A stretch of DNA of 64,000 nucleotides, taken from the NCBI GenBank assembly GCA_028753945.1, contig JAPNXP010000007.1:1426001-1490000 (forward strand), written 5' to 3'. The position numbers were made by a program, and so were the translations under genes. The first letter of the stretch is position 1, and every line of letters begins with the position of its first letter. Origin of the DNA: Hexactinellida sp. DTS-2022. Its lineage: Eukaryota; Porifera; Hexactinellida. Shown here piece after piece: positions 1-11,524 of this stretch. The notes below the pieces were generated by a model that was not told where the DNA came from, did no database searches, and saw nothing but the letters and a program-made list of their open reading frames with translations.

Positions 1-138
1 CTTTCTAATACCATGATATTATTAACTTTTTTAGAATTTATTTTTCATTTATTTCCGTCTTCATTTTCATTATAACATTAAAGTGATTAAATTCATATTC
101 GTAATTTAAATGGCGCACTCCATAATTGTCATTTAAAT

Positions 139-228
139 GGCATTCAACAACTTGGCATTCGGCAACTTGGCATTCGGCAAGATGGCATTCGGCAAGATGG
201 CATTCGGCAAGATGGCATTCGGCAAGAT
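139..228 (+). repeat. 15-bp tandem repeat, six units
   Basis: Six consecutive 15-bp units based on GGCATTCGGCAAGAT. The first two are variants (AACAACTT and GGCAACTT endings) and the last four are identical. The array produces short open frames on both strands that are repeat artefacts, not genes. Confidence 0.9.
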
Positions 229-529
229 GGGTGGTCACGCCTACAGATATCTCAGGAGTGAATTTGGTGCAAAATCTGTTAAAACCTGTCATCCATTATT
301 TCATACTCTTTCCTGGACAAAAGACCGTTGTGTGTACAGCTCCTAATCACTGATAACGCTGTATTGCTGTCCATATTAAACCACCTCGCCAGCTCTTTGT
401 TTATCTTAGCGTACACTTCCAAATACATGACCTAGAATCTTGTCTCGGGTAACTCATGCACAGTGGGCAAAAAGGGCAGATTAGGGGAAATATACATTTT
501 GGTAGCAGTTAGCCACAAATGAAGTAATT

Positions 530-714
530 CAGGGTTGTATCAACTCAATTTGAGTTGGCAGAATGAACTCATTTTCTTGAATGAGTTGAATGATTTGGTA
601 ACTGCAAAATGAATGAGTTGAATGAGTTGGTAACTGCAAAATGAATGAGTTGAATGAGTTGGTAGACAAAAAATGAGTTGTTTTCCCAACTCAAAATTAG
701 TTGATACAATCCTA
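530..714. mobile_element. hAT-type MITE with internal satellite, copy a
   Basis: Starts CAGGGTTGTATCAACTCA and ends with the inverted form CAATCCTA, giving roughly 27-bp imperfect TIRs (CAGGGTTG is a hAT-like terminus). The interior is about 32-bp repeats of AATGAGTTGAATGAGTTGGTAACTGCAA. No clean 8-bp target duplication is visible at this copy's own ends. Confidence 0.6.
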
Positions 715-870
715 GTTCCGACCATGGCCAGACTACTTTCACTTTGTCGTAACATTAATGCGTAGGGAGATCTAAATTTGGCCGGATCACTTTTGAGGTC
801 CGACCTACGCAGCTGTAAATGTATTAGTGAACTGAAGATTTAAGTTTACGTTAGTTACAATTAGTTTAAT

Positions 871-1104
871 AAAAAATGAGTTGGCAGAATCAAATCATTT
901 TCTTGAATGAGTTGAATGAGTTGGTAACAGCAAAATGAATGAGTTGAATGAGTTGAATGAGTTGGTAACAGCAAAATGAATGAGTTGAATGAGTTGATAT
1001 CAGCAAAATGAATGAGTTGAATGAGTTGGTCAATGAAATTTGAATGAGTTAGTAGACAAAAAATGAGTTGTTTTGCCAACTCAAAATGAGTTGATACAAC
1101 CCTG
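871..1104. mobile_element. hAT-type MITE with internal satellite, copy b
   Basis: Second copy of the 530-714 element: the same internal AATGAGTTG repeats, more units, and an intact right terminus CAACCCTG at 1097-1104. Its left CAGGGTTG terminus is missing. The outer flanks of the pair (AAGTAATT before 530, TGAAGTAT after 1104) are similar but not identical, so the pair could be one expanded element. Confidence 0.55.
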
Positions 1105-1180
1105 TGAAGTATTATTGACCTATAGGTTATTGGTAGCTGCAAACCGAATCGCATAATCAAAAATTATGTATGCAATCTCA
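1105..1180. repeat. Dispersed repeat, inverted copy at about 48610-48710
   Basis: The stretch with TATTGACCTATAGGTTATTG matches, in reverse complement, the sequence at about 48610-48710. A second segment of this region (about 2145-2210, with TGGGTGAATA and GGATTGTTA) matches 48530-48585 in direct orientation. The repeat class is not recognised. Confidence 0.5.
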
Positions 1181-2229
1181 AAACACGTCACTTAGCAACC
1201 AAGTGCATTTGATAGAGAATTTTTCTAATTAAATATATACTGATTCAAATTTTGGGCCAAAATAGGCCAAAGAAGTCCGAAGACTAAATATGGGAAATAA
1301 ATGTATTTAATATTTATCTAGAGTGGGATTGATAAAATGTATGCTCATCTAAAAGCATGAGGTAGCTAGTTCACTAAATGTTTCAGTATTAATCTACGAT
1401 AAAAATTGATTCAAATAAGCTTATGATAGTGCATATATGCTGCTTTTATATTGTTAGAAATACTATGAAACTTGATAGCATAATAGAAACTCCTACAATC
1501 GCTTGGAATTCGTATATGATGACTGCTACTAAAATTGACATATTTTCACTACCAATTGGAATGTGCTAAAAGTAATTACATTTCTTTGATCCTTAGGTAT
1601 CTTAGAAATAGATAATATATCAATTTTACGAATAAGGTTGCATGAAAAATAACGCTATTTCCACTGGTTTGCCCACTGTGTCATGTTCAGCCCTCCGTCT
1701 TCTCATCGTCACTGCTTCACCGCCCCAACCATATATATCCTCATCTGATTCCACTCCCCTATCTCTCAGACGGTTTTCTATTTATTGGACGAACTCTCTA
1801 GCATATATCACTATTATCTGCCTCTTCCTCGTGCGCAACATTCTGAATTGCTAACTGTAGTTGATGTGATATTTTATGCTAAAATCTATCAATCAGCACT
1901 TCAAGTTAGGAATTCATTCATGCTTTTAAAATTTCAGTAAGATAATTTAATTCGGTTCGGATGAAATTCAGGAGCAGATATGTTCCACAATTGACAACTA
2001 TGCTACTAAGAACGAGCTACAGTTCTTAAGGGTATTTGCACCTGTGATAGTTTCACTCAGCATCCATCTACCTTCTTTAAATTGAATGCAATATCATATT
2101 ATCCTGGAATATGATATACTTTTTTTCCCCAAGTTAAGATTTAATATAAACATTCATGGGTGAATAATAAAGGATTGTTACTAAACCAAAAATATAACTA
2201 ATTAAAACAATACATTTGATCGTCCAAAA
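1181..2229. other. AT-rich intergenic stretch without recognised genes
   Basis: No protein-like frame, TIR pair or RNA gene seen. Only the short repeat at about 2145-2210, shared with 48530-48585, stands out. Confidence 0.5.
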
Positions 2230-4756
2230 CTACCATGTAATCACGTGCGTTGGATAATCCAAGCTGCCCGGTTTGGAGTAAACGCATGACCACATCTACA
2301 CGGCTCAACAAACGCCCCATCATGATAACAGTGTAGAGCATCTCTAGCGAAGTTAGATGTCCACAAAGAGTCGATGCCTCTGTCCGGCATTTTTGGTCAT
2401 ATCTGAATTTTCCATCTTCATCGCGATATTCTTAAATCTTCAAAAGTGTCATAATCACGTCTAGCAGGAGTGCTTCCCCCGCCTGGCCAACAGAGCTCGA
2501 TAAATGCCCATACATACGCTATATTGCCTGATCTCGTCCATGTCATTTGTGGGTGATTGCCCTTGCCAGCTGTTTTTTTATTGTCTCCAACAACGTCCTC
2601 GATCACAATTTTCCGGATAGCAGACTCTCTGAAAAAAACAAAGATTTGCTGCAGCATTGAGAAAAGTCTGGCCACCCATTCGTTCTGCTTGCACACTTCC
2701 AAAACTACCAGGTTAAGTCTATGGCTAACACACCGAGTAGTGATGAGATTCGGTTTAAGCGCCATCATTCGGGTCGTTAGCCCGATTTAACTCAAATCAT
2801 ATTGCTGGCACCGTCACACGCGAACGAGACCATGTCCTCCATATTCAATTTGTTAAGCTTCAAAAAACCGATTACAGAAATCTCGAGATCATCTGACTTA
2901 CCAGAAGGGAGTCTCTCTACCGAAAGAGTTCTGTGACAGACATTATTGTCTTCCATAACGAACCTTAAAGGTATACAGAATTGATCATGTACAGATACAT
3001 CCATGCTAGAGTCGCATTCCAACCTGAAAATGCCATCAGCCGTAATCTCCCTCAAAACTGACTCCCGAACATGATGACTCAATGCATCGATCAACAACAT
3101 TATAGATGAATGCCCGGTGAATGTCAGTTTAGTGCGACCGGACGCAGTTTGTCCCCTTGTTCGAGCTTCCAACAAATCACTTAACAACTGTTCGCGGGCG
3201 GAAATCGAACGGAAGATCGCAGTGAAATTACCCATTCTTGCTCCACTATCTGAATCTGTCAAAGCAATCGAAATACCTTCGTTGCGATGCCCGCGCAGCG
3301 CCAGGCCTTGTCCGATCACCAGCTTCAGTACGTCAAGCACAACGGATAAAATCTGACGATTTTGGGCTTTATGGATCTCAGTCTGACCGGAGATGATTGA
3401 CCTTGCATCAGCGCCCCGTCGCACAATCATCATAGCTTGGGAAGAGTTGGTATGTTCCTTGCTCGAGGCGTGCTCAGCGGCACGAGTACTAACGTACTTG
3501 CTTTTCATCCGATAGGCTATCCCTACAAGAACTTAGAGGTCATTGATACTGAAGAGAAAGCTAAGCAGACAAAGCAAAAAATTGCATAGAGTCTGTCCGT
3601 CATCCTTTCGGCATAGACACGGGAACTGCGGCCTCTTGGTAACCAGGGTTGGGGCCGATTACGATTACAATCGTAATCGATTGTAATCGATTACACATTT
3701 CGCTGAATCGTAATCGTAATCATAATCAGATGATTCTATTAGAGTGTAATCATATCGTAATCGTAATCATGCTATTTTATTAGCGTATTATCTTTGAAAT
3801 TAAGGATATATTATCAATTCGTAGGATTGCACCTGCGAAAGTGCTTTTATCTCAATATCCACACACTCCTCTTAGATCGGAACATTTGGAATATTCGCTC
3901 CACTATTATGTAACTACGCTTTCAGAATGTGTATTATTACCATTAATTTTAATTCAATCATAATATATACAGTAACAGTGAAATTGAGACTTTCATTTAT
4001 TGTTAGTAATTTTAGATTCGAATTTATCAGACTTGGCCAGACCGCATTTAGTATACATTTTGGGTTATTTTCATAATTGTAATCATATACAAGTTTATAG
4101 TAATTGTAATCGTAATCGTAATCACTTAAAAATTATAGAACGTAATCGTAATCGTAATCATAATCGTTTAAAAAATATAAATCGTAATCGTAATCAACTG
4201 AAAGTAATCGGCCCCAACCCTGTTGGTAACCTCCGATCACTTCTGGAAATAATGGGCAGACAAAATGTCATCAAGTTGGCATGACCTAACCTTGGCCTAT
4301 CAAAAAGGATTGTATTTTCCACAGCAAACCACTCAAATGGTTGAATCTCCATCCCATAAGTAGAGTCTTCCCTAAGAACAGGAATTGTACTTCGTCTTCT
4401 GCATGCGGCTGCTGTACTACCTCTTCCATGGAATCCTGCTGGACATTAACTTCCTGGATCTGGAATTCCATATTCCCATCACCTGCACTCACTCTCGTAC
4501 CTCTACCTGCCTCTTCCTTGCGGACCATGGTTGCTCCCAATTCAACCTCATGACGCTCCCTCGCCTTCGTCACCAACAAGATCTTCCTATTTTGAGCACC
4601 CGATTTCTTCTGTTTCTTCAATATCACCACCTGGTCCCGTTTTATCTTAGCCCCGTACACATCTTCTTGGATAAGCTCTGATTGCAGGCTTGGAGGAGCG
4701 ATCGATGTTCCTGCAGCGGCATTCATTGCGTGATAATCTTCAAAATTCACATTCAT
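2230..4756 (-). pseudogene. hAT transposase pseudogene, ZMYM1/DUF4371-like
   Basis: Minus-strand remnant read in pieces. 4756-4286 holds the N-terminal part, with the SGAQNRK motif common near the start of ZMYM1-like hAT proteins. 3508-2792 has EHASSKEH, the LALRGHRNE block and the acidic segment ending DGASNM. 2768-2418 has RCVSHRLNLV and the RLFSMLQQIF region. A third frame at about 2400-2230 has SLEMLYTVIMMGRLLS, matching the C-terminal helical part of the family. A small deletion lies between DGASNM and GLTTRMMALK, there are at least two other frame changes, and a MITE (3644-4222) interrupts the 5' part. The protein would have catalysed cut-and-paste transposition in the nucleus; it is clearly dead. 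The family is recognised from motifs only. Confidence 0.7.
3644..4222. mobile_element. hAT MITE with perfect TSD TTGGTAAC
   Basis: Termini CAGGGTTGGGGCCGATTAC and its inverted complement, flanked by identical 8-bp duplications TTGGTAAC at 3636-3643 and 4223-4230. Both subterminal regions are built of (GTAATC)n-type hexamer repeats in opposite orientation, so the element can fold back on itself. Inserted in the hAT pseudogene. No coding capacity. Confidence 0.95.
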
Positions 4757-5486
4757 ATTACTAGCTAAGTAACTATGACAAATTTAAAGGTTAACAAATA
4801 TTGTTTTGAAAAAAGAAAGACAATAAACAGTCCTTAATTAAGGTTAATATAGCAGGACCGGTTTTGGCGGGACCACATTTTTGCCGGTTCGGCAGGTCCG
4901 ATTTCTGGCGAAAACACATTTGAAGCAGTACTACCCAAATCCGGTGGACTCAGGGGCGCTGCAAAAACGATTATGGGTCAATTTTTCTTGCTTCGTCACC
5001 CCAATGAGAGATCCCCAGAAGAGTCAAAGTGCAAAATTTAGGTCTATTACCAGATTTGCATGGAGACATACTACATAGCAAGTTAAAAGGTTATTGCATG
5101 TATATAGGATAAGATATGCTTCAAATCCCTTAAAAGAATAGTTTGAAGAATGGACCTCCCATGGTGACAAATGACTTAGGAATCTTCTAAGGTTATTACA
5201 TTAAAAGTATAGTCCCGATTGAGTTTAAACTTTCAGTGCAGCTAGTATTTATTGTATACTGTTCAAAAACACTATAATCTCAATTTATGAAATGTTCAGA
5301 GAGGGACTTAATTTTTCAAAATGATTGCCGGAGGCCTTTTGAATTTGTCGCTATAAAAAGTTTGCCCAAATTTTCGAGACCGGCATGGGTGCTTGAATCG
5401 AGAAATATACAATAAAGTATCAGAATCAGGTATAAAACTTAACTTTCCAGAGGTTGGTAACGGAATCTTAGATTTTGACCCTAATA
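4757..5486. other. Non-coding interval, nothing recognised
   Basis: AT-rich sequence without recognised coding frames or repeat termini between the hAT remnant and the decayed MULE/OTU copy. Confidence 0.4.
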
Positions 5487-7545
5487 ACAATCGCTTCTAA
5501 TTACCGAATTATCTGAATACTATGTGCCGCATTTTTCTTTGGTAATAATCTGGGTGGAGGTAATTCCACGAAACTTTTCAGGAAAATAAAATATGCATAA
5601 CTAATCCCGATTTTCATATCACTCTCATTTTTTAGTTCCTCCAGAACTCTAGCAATTACTATATATGTTGAATCGACATCACAAACAGACAGTGGGATTA
5701 TTAATTTCCTTTCTACCAGTCCCAGTGTAGTAGATTCAATTTGGGGAGTAATTCGTAAGAAAGTTCATGGACGTAATAATCAAGCTAAATGCGTAAACTC
5801 TATTTGAAATTGAAGAACAATTCCCAAAATATACGTGAATTGTTAGAACGATTTATTAATCCAGATTCACCCCTCAAAATATGTCATTTTCCGTTAGTTT
5901 AAGTATCGACTCTCTCCGCCCTGAAGGGTTAGCATCTTTATAGACCTCTGTTATGCTTCGAGAAATATCTCAATGTATGTCCCCATCTAGTCTTAGCCCT
6001 GTAGAACGTGAATAAATTTCATGGGAATCCAATGAACTTGATTCGCAGGATGACAGATTATTGTTAATTTGGTCTTCCTCTGCATCTGACTTGGTTATCT
6101 ACCATGAACTTAAGCAAAAGGACGAGGTGTTTCATTTGATCTTAGAAATAGTACTACTATTACTAATACACAAGTATACTATTATTACAAAAATAGCCTC
6201 GCTCAATTATGGGTTGATGGTTGAATTTTTATGGTTACCGAAGGCCAAATTATTTTGAAATTTTTTTGACATTTGAAAACATGATAGATTTGGAAGTGTG
6301 ATTGATACTTTCGTTCGTAAAGGTATTGACGAGTTTGATGATGAGATTATTGAACGGACACCATTATTGTTAATTTGGTCAGTTCTTAAACAAATTAATT
6401 GTAAAATGTATTAAAAAACAATACGCACTGACCAACGAGCAACTAAGTGAATTCGTACATTGGATAACAGATTTACGTGATCAGTTTTCGAGTAAAGGTG
6501 TTGATGTATTGAAAATCATTTATACTGATTGTTTAGCTATAACAGCTAACCCAGAAGTAGCTCCAGAATTGTCCCCACTTCCTGAAAATCTAATGCCGAG
6601 GACGCCATTAAGTGTAGTAATAATATCATTAAGAACGTAAATAATACTGTTTCTAAATTGCATGGGTGTAATGTAACTTTGTACCCGATTTGAGTGTAAA
6701 TGGTGAATTTTTCTTGGACGTGGACGAGTGGAATAGCATTCATTTTATTGATATACGTTGAAGAGATAATTAAATCGAGATTGGACAACTTTGTTTAGCA
6801 GTAAAGTGTCTAAAATCTATCCCATGTGTGTTCTTAAATTTAACCATTATTGGTTTAAGAAGATTTCTAGTCGTAAAGTAAATTCACCATACTTTCGAGC
6901 ATGTGCTGATTATAAGTTCCATAACTGTTATTCGTTTGAGTTTTACAAGATGAAACATAACTAGTTACCAGGATCTACAAATACCTTAGCAGTACACTAT
7001 ATAGGTTCTGTTTCAGTGCAACACAATAATGGAGAGAACAAATATGCACGCCATTTATCTGGTATTCAGCGAACACATCTAGGTGGAATTCTATAGCATA
7101 CCTCTGAATACACCACCCGCCATTACCACCATAGGCGCCAAGTTTGGGGTTATGAAGGGGCTGTGGGTCACTGGGAGCGACCTCCCGGACCTTTCGGTGA
7201 TTTAATTTTTATATGAAAGTGGTCCTTTTGATCGACCAAGGGATGATGGAGGGTGAGAATCACGTATGTTACTCAATATATCCAGATTTTTGTATCTGAT
7301 GAAACAAATCTGGAAATATTTAGCAAACCTCCCAGTGGCCCCCCAGACCCCCCCCCCCCCCAAGTGTCCCCCCATCTTTGAATATATTTTCCAAAACTTG
7401 ACGCCAATGATTACCACTGAATCAATTTACATTATTCATACTGTTAATCATTATGAACCAGTCTTGGAAAAATCAGTCAAGAGATAGATATTCTTTATTT
7501 CGCTCATATTATGGTTATTCAATTTTAATTATGTGAACAACGATA
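5487..7545 (+). pseudogene. Decayed, internally deleted copy of the MULE/OTU transposon
   Basis: Collinear with 35415-39440: homology begins at the shared TTACCGAATTATCTGAATA and runs with many substitutions and small indels to about 7110. It then jumps to the position equivalent to about 39286, so about 2.2 kb including the transposase catalytic core and most of the OTU domain is missing. The last coding block keeps the OTU histidine region (HTVNHYEPV) at about 7435-7465. The long TIRs of the full element are not seen here. It preserves a G in CTTCCTGAAAAT near 6580 that the longer copy lacks. A hAT MITE (7130-7409) sits inside it. Confidence 0.85.
7130..7409. mobile_element. hAT MITE with perfect TSD ATTACCAC
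   Basis: TIRs of about 18 bp: CATAGGCGCCAAGTTTGG at the left and the inverse of CATTGGCGTCAAGTTTTGG at the right. Exact 8-bp duplications ATTACCAC lie at 7122-7129 and 7410-7417. The paralogous site near 39296 lacks the insertion, which confirms the boundaries. A 14-base C tract lies inside (about 7348-7361). Confidence 0.93.
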
Positions 7546-7837
7546 AATTTATCGCAATTGGTTCAGGGAAATCTATGTCATTCATGAGTTCGGCGGATTG
7601 TCAAGCATATTAAGTTATCAACAAGTTTAATACTTTGCAAAAGAATATGCACCAATGTTGTTGAGTAACATCAATTAAGTGTAATACATGTAGTTTTAAT
7701 ATGAAGAAAAGGTGAATCCACATATACATACCACAAATTTAATTTTCTTTCTACCGATAAATATGATCCAGGTTGTTTTTGAGGGAATAGTTACTAGTCA
7801 AAGAGAAGTATGACTGATTAATTGTAATAGAGTACAT
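7546..7837. other. Spacer between MULE/OTU remnant and P element
   Basis: No gene or repeat recognised. The last 7 bases (AGTACAT, 7831-7837) are the target duplication of the downstream P element. Confidence 0.5.
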
Positions 7838-8051
7838 CATAGACTACTATATAATACAGATGGGAAAGCAGCCGACCAACGAATAAAAAAGAGAGGCCAG
7901 TTTATGATTTTCACTCTAATACAATCTATGCTTATAGAACTTGTGAATTTGACTTAATATAGGGTAATAGAGTATGGTAAATCCATTAGTAGTATTTATA
8001 AGATTCTCAGAACTGCGGTTTAGGCGCCATTTAATGATGACGTCAGCGACA
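7838..8051. repeat. Left 214-bp TIR of P element
   Basis: Reverse-complement match to 11206-11419 over 214 bp with no difference seen by eye. It ends inward at GACGTCAGCGACA. Far longer than the 31-bp TIRs of the other P family here. Confidence 0.9.
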
Positions 8052-8402
8052 ACTAATTTTATATTAAATTGACATGTATGTATCTAAATGTATTAAAATG
8101 TACTTGTACACCAATCGTATTATTTATTTATTTTGCACTTATGAATGTTCAACAAATAATATGCAATATAATATATATATAGTCATATAAGATATTAAAA
8201 TAGCAAATTGGCTTCTACCGGAAAAACTATAAGATTATTTTTAACACGACCATATGCTTAGAAAATATATAATATACAAGGAACAAACTAGTCAACATTT
8301 ATATTAATTAAGTTTAATTGTGCACTTATTTTATTTAAACTCCGCCCCTTGTTCAAAACCTCGACTACTTTATCTTCCATAGGTTGTTAATACGTATATG
8401 TT

Positions 8403-8465
8403 ACCGTCGAAATTGAGGATCACGAAGTTGAGATTTCGAATATAAGAAATCTCAATTTCGACGGT
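8403..8465. promoter_or_regulatory. Nested palindrome upstream of P transposase
   Basis: ACCGTCGAAATTGAG (8403-8417) pairs with CTCAATTTCGACGGT (8451-8465). Inside it TTGAGATTTC (8428-8437) pairs with GAAATCTCAA (8446-8455). The two stems compete for the same right arm. It lies about 100 bp upstream of the THAP start codon. A transposase-binding or promoter role is inference. Confidence 0.5.
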
Positions 8466-8564
8466 TTAAATACATGTATATAATATCCGTACTATAGGAA
8501 TATGTGTATTTCTGACTTACTGTATAAAACTTTTCCTAAATCAATCCTTAGATCTCATTATCTT

Positions 8565-11125
8565 ATGCCATTCAAATGCTCTGTCGTACATTGTCATTCG
8601 GGATATTCCAATGGACCTAGTAAAGTTATGTTTGCCTTTCCAAAGCAAGATGAGCTTCGACAGAAATGGGTGAAGTTTTTGAATCGAGAAGCTTTCACAA
8701 TTACTCAGTCTTCACGAATATGCATCCAACATTTTGAAGAAAAATATATAATTCCCCATCCATTAAAGACGAGGCTAAATTTGAAACTCAGCCCTATCCC
8801 AACAATATACCCTTCTTCTATCCCTAAAAGCCAGCAGGCTATTATCTCTCCACCTATTCGAAAAAAACCTATTGTGCGGATTTTTCAGAAAGATGAATTA
8901 CCCATTTTTCAATCTCGATCAAAATGCGAAAGTTTACAAGATATCTTAAGCCACATAAAATCAGCGATCGAGTATCGAGACTTTTTTCATTCTTCTACTG
9001 AAACAGATCTTACTATTTATCGGGTTGAAATACAATCAGGTGTAGCTACAGTTATGGAGTGTATAAATATCAGTTCTGATTTACATGTGAAGCTTAGTTT
9101 TGAAGGATTCCCTATTCCTCTTCCAGATTATATATCGAATTCTAAAGGTTCTAAAATTCGTAACTTGGATATGTTAACAAATTTACCCATCTATTGTCGA
9201 AACATCACTCACAATTATGATATTGAACCTCTTAAAGATCTGTTGCGACTCGTATACTATTGCCCTAAAGGAAAGTGTAAATACTCTACCAGTACTCTTC
9301 GATTTGCCCTTCAATTGCGCTATACTTCAAATGCAGCTTATAATCTATTACGTCAATACATGCCGCTACCTAGCCAGAGATTATTACGTTGTTTAAAATC
9401 CGACTCCATTGATAGTATAAAAGCTTTATCTAAATTTCGTGAAGATGGTTTTTTTGGAAATGATGTCGTAATTCTTCTTGATGAAATGCATCTACAGCAA
9501 CAAGTACAATTTGACGGACAAACTATTATTGGTTGTAATGAAGATCTCCAAATGTACAAGAGCATACTTTGTTTTATGGCGATGTCTCTCACTAATACTA
9601 TCCCCTTTATCATTAAAGCTATTCCATTATTCACTATATCGTCCAAATTGTAAGTAATGGTATCCTTAATTGTCTGGAAAATTTAACCTATGAAAAGTTT
9701 CATCCTCGTGCTGTTATTTCTGATAATCACCGAACCAATATTTCTTCGTTCAACTATTTGATGAATACTTATCCAGTTCCTGAAAAGAAATACTGTATGA
9801 TCAATCCAAATAATTCTCTAATTGTTTACTTGCTTTTTGATACAGTTCACCTAATCAAAAACATTCGGAATAATCTTATTGGTGCTCGGTTCTTTCAAAT
9901 TCCACAGCTGCAATTAAAACTTCAAGAATTAACTCTTATAGTTCCAGCAGGGAATGTATTTTGGCGTAGTCTTCACAAAGTTCATGACGCAGACCACTCT
10001 CTCAATTTCCATCTTCGAAAAGCTCCATCTTTAAACTACCAAGCACTTCACCCAGGAAATAACAAACAATCGGTTCCACTAGCTCTTGCTATTTTTGATA
10101 GTAAAACCTCAGCTGCAATGCGTGAATATCTCAGGGATGAAGATATAGTAACTCCAGCATTCTTAGAGCTGGTAAACATGTGGTGGTTGCTTGTTAATTC
10201 CAAAGAACGTTTTCATCCGCATCACTTTGGAAATGCTATTAGTCCAAATACGCTTAAAGATAAACGTACCTTTCTACTGGAAATGAACAATTGGTTATCA
10301 ACTTGGAAACTTTCGAAAAAACTTGGTCTCACTAAACAAACCTTTGAAGCATTAATGAATACAAATGCCGCTATTGCTGATCTATCATATGATTTAATCA
10401 CAGATGGCTTTCATTACGTATTAACCGGAAGATTACAGACCGATCCATTAGAAAGGAGATTTTCTCAATATAGACAAATGAGTGGCGGTCGTTTTCTAGT
10501 GAGTTTAACTGAGATACTGCGTTCTGAAAAGATAATAACTTACCAGCACCTTCTCAAACGCGATATCGACTTTAGTGGCTTAATAGTGTCTTCAACTGAT
10601 GAAATAAATAAGCTAATTTCTGATTTTTTAATCACATTACCGACTGATTCTATTGACCTACTTTCTTTATCAGATAACTCTAAACATATTGTTGCTTATG
10701 TAGCAGGGTACATCTCTCATTCGCTCATACAACGTTCCAACTGTGATGTTTGTTTTGAACTACTTCAGAAAGATCAGATGAATAATTCTTATATTGAGAT
10801 TCTTAATAGAGGGGGGCTCCACTTACCAACAGTAATCCTTTACCAGTATGTAGAAACTGCATTTTGTATACTCGAATCGTTTGAATCGAAGATATTGGCA
10901 ACTAAACTTCCAACTAAACATGTAATGCTCCACCTACTTGCACAGGTATCAGTTGAATGGGATTCTGGTTTTGTTTGCGATCTACATGCTACTGATGGTT
11001 GTAAGAGAGTTCATTCGATTGTAACTAATCTTTATCTTAAAGGACTTTCCAATGAAGTTAGTGAAACTGCTAGAAAGTCTCAAGTTGATTCATTTAAGGC
11101 CAAGAAACGTAGACTACCAGACTGA
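8565..11125 (+). pseudogene. THAP-domain P-element transposase with one frame break
   Basis: Nuclear DDE transposase of the P superfamily. The start is taken at 8565 (MPFKCSVVHC) because the THAP zinc finger begins there; an in-frame ATG at 8502 would add 21 residues. In frame 1 (8502 numbering) the THAP C2CH residues are C26, C31, C74 and H77, with conserved W56. The first catalytic acidic site is in LLDEMH (D327). The frame ends at 9653, but coding continues one frame away through VISDNHRTN (about 9720) and FDTVHLIKNIRNN (about 9840), then LQTDPLERRFSQYRQM (about 10435, likely catalytic Glu), ending at 11125. One 1-2 nt indel at about 9620-9645 explains the break. A GTAAGT at 9651 resembles a splice donor, but the sequence beyond it is plainly conserved coding. 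Total about 850 residues, full length for the family. Confidence 0.88.
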
Positions 11126-11205
11126 TTGTTTGTCTTTATTATCATTATAATAAATTATGCTCCATTGAATTCTTTTATGTGTATACTGTATACATGTGTA
11201 TTAGC

Positions 11206-11419
11206 TGTCGCTGACGTCATCATTAAATGGCGCCTAAACCGCAGTTCTGAGAATCTTATAAATACTACTAATGGATTTACCATACTCTATTACCCTATAT
11301 TAAGTCAAATTCACAAGTTCTATAAGCATAGATTGTATTAGAGTGAAAATCATAAACTGGCCTCTCTTTTTTATTCGTTGGTCGGCTGCTTTCCCATCTG
11401 TATTATATAGTAGTCTATG
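11206..11419. repeat. Right 214-bp TIR of P element
   Basis: Inverted partner of 7838-8051, beginning TGTCGCTGACGTCATC and ending GTAGTCTATG. Confidence 0.9.
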
Positions 11420-11524
11420 AGTACATATAAAAACGGAAGTGATGTCCCCTCAAATGTCAGAAGGCGGATTATGTTAATAATATATTTCCATACGAAAATT
11501 GGGGAATTAAACGATTTGGAGGAT

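Larger units (their letters stand above)
7838..11419 (+). mobile_element. P-superfamily transposon, near-complete, 7-bp TSD
   Basis: A 3582-bp element starting CATAGACTACTATATAATAC and ending with its inverse, flanked by AGTACAT at 7831-7837 and 11420-11426. The eighth flanking base differs on each side, so the duplication is 7 bp. It carries 214-bp TIRs that look identical by eye, a THAP-type P transposase on the plus strand, and an AATAAA signal at about 11148. By TIR identity this is the youngest P copy in the window. Confidence 0.95.

Noticed and set aside
38..346. Three open frames over the 139-228 repeat
   Set aside because: Low-complexity translation of a 15-bp satellite; no homology-like composition outside it.
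540..1160. Open frames rich in THSTHSF and QLIQLIH
   Set aside because: Satellite translation inside the MITEs.
1642..1854. 70-codon plus-strand frame as a gene
   Set aside because: No recognisable domain or signal; composition and context are like the surrounding non-coding DNA.
6061..6788. Short frames in the decayed MULE/OTU copy as separate genes
   Set aside because: They align collinearly with the longer copy at 35415-39440 and are fragments of the same coding region.
7348..7361. C homopolymer as a regulatory or recombination signal
   Set aside because: Sits inside a MITE; length may be a sequencing or assembly artefact and no partner motif is seen.
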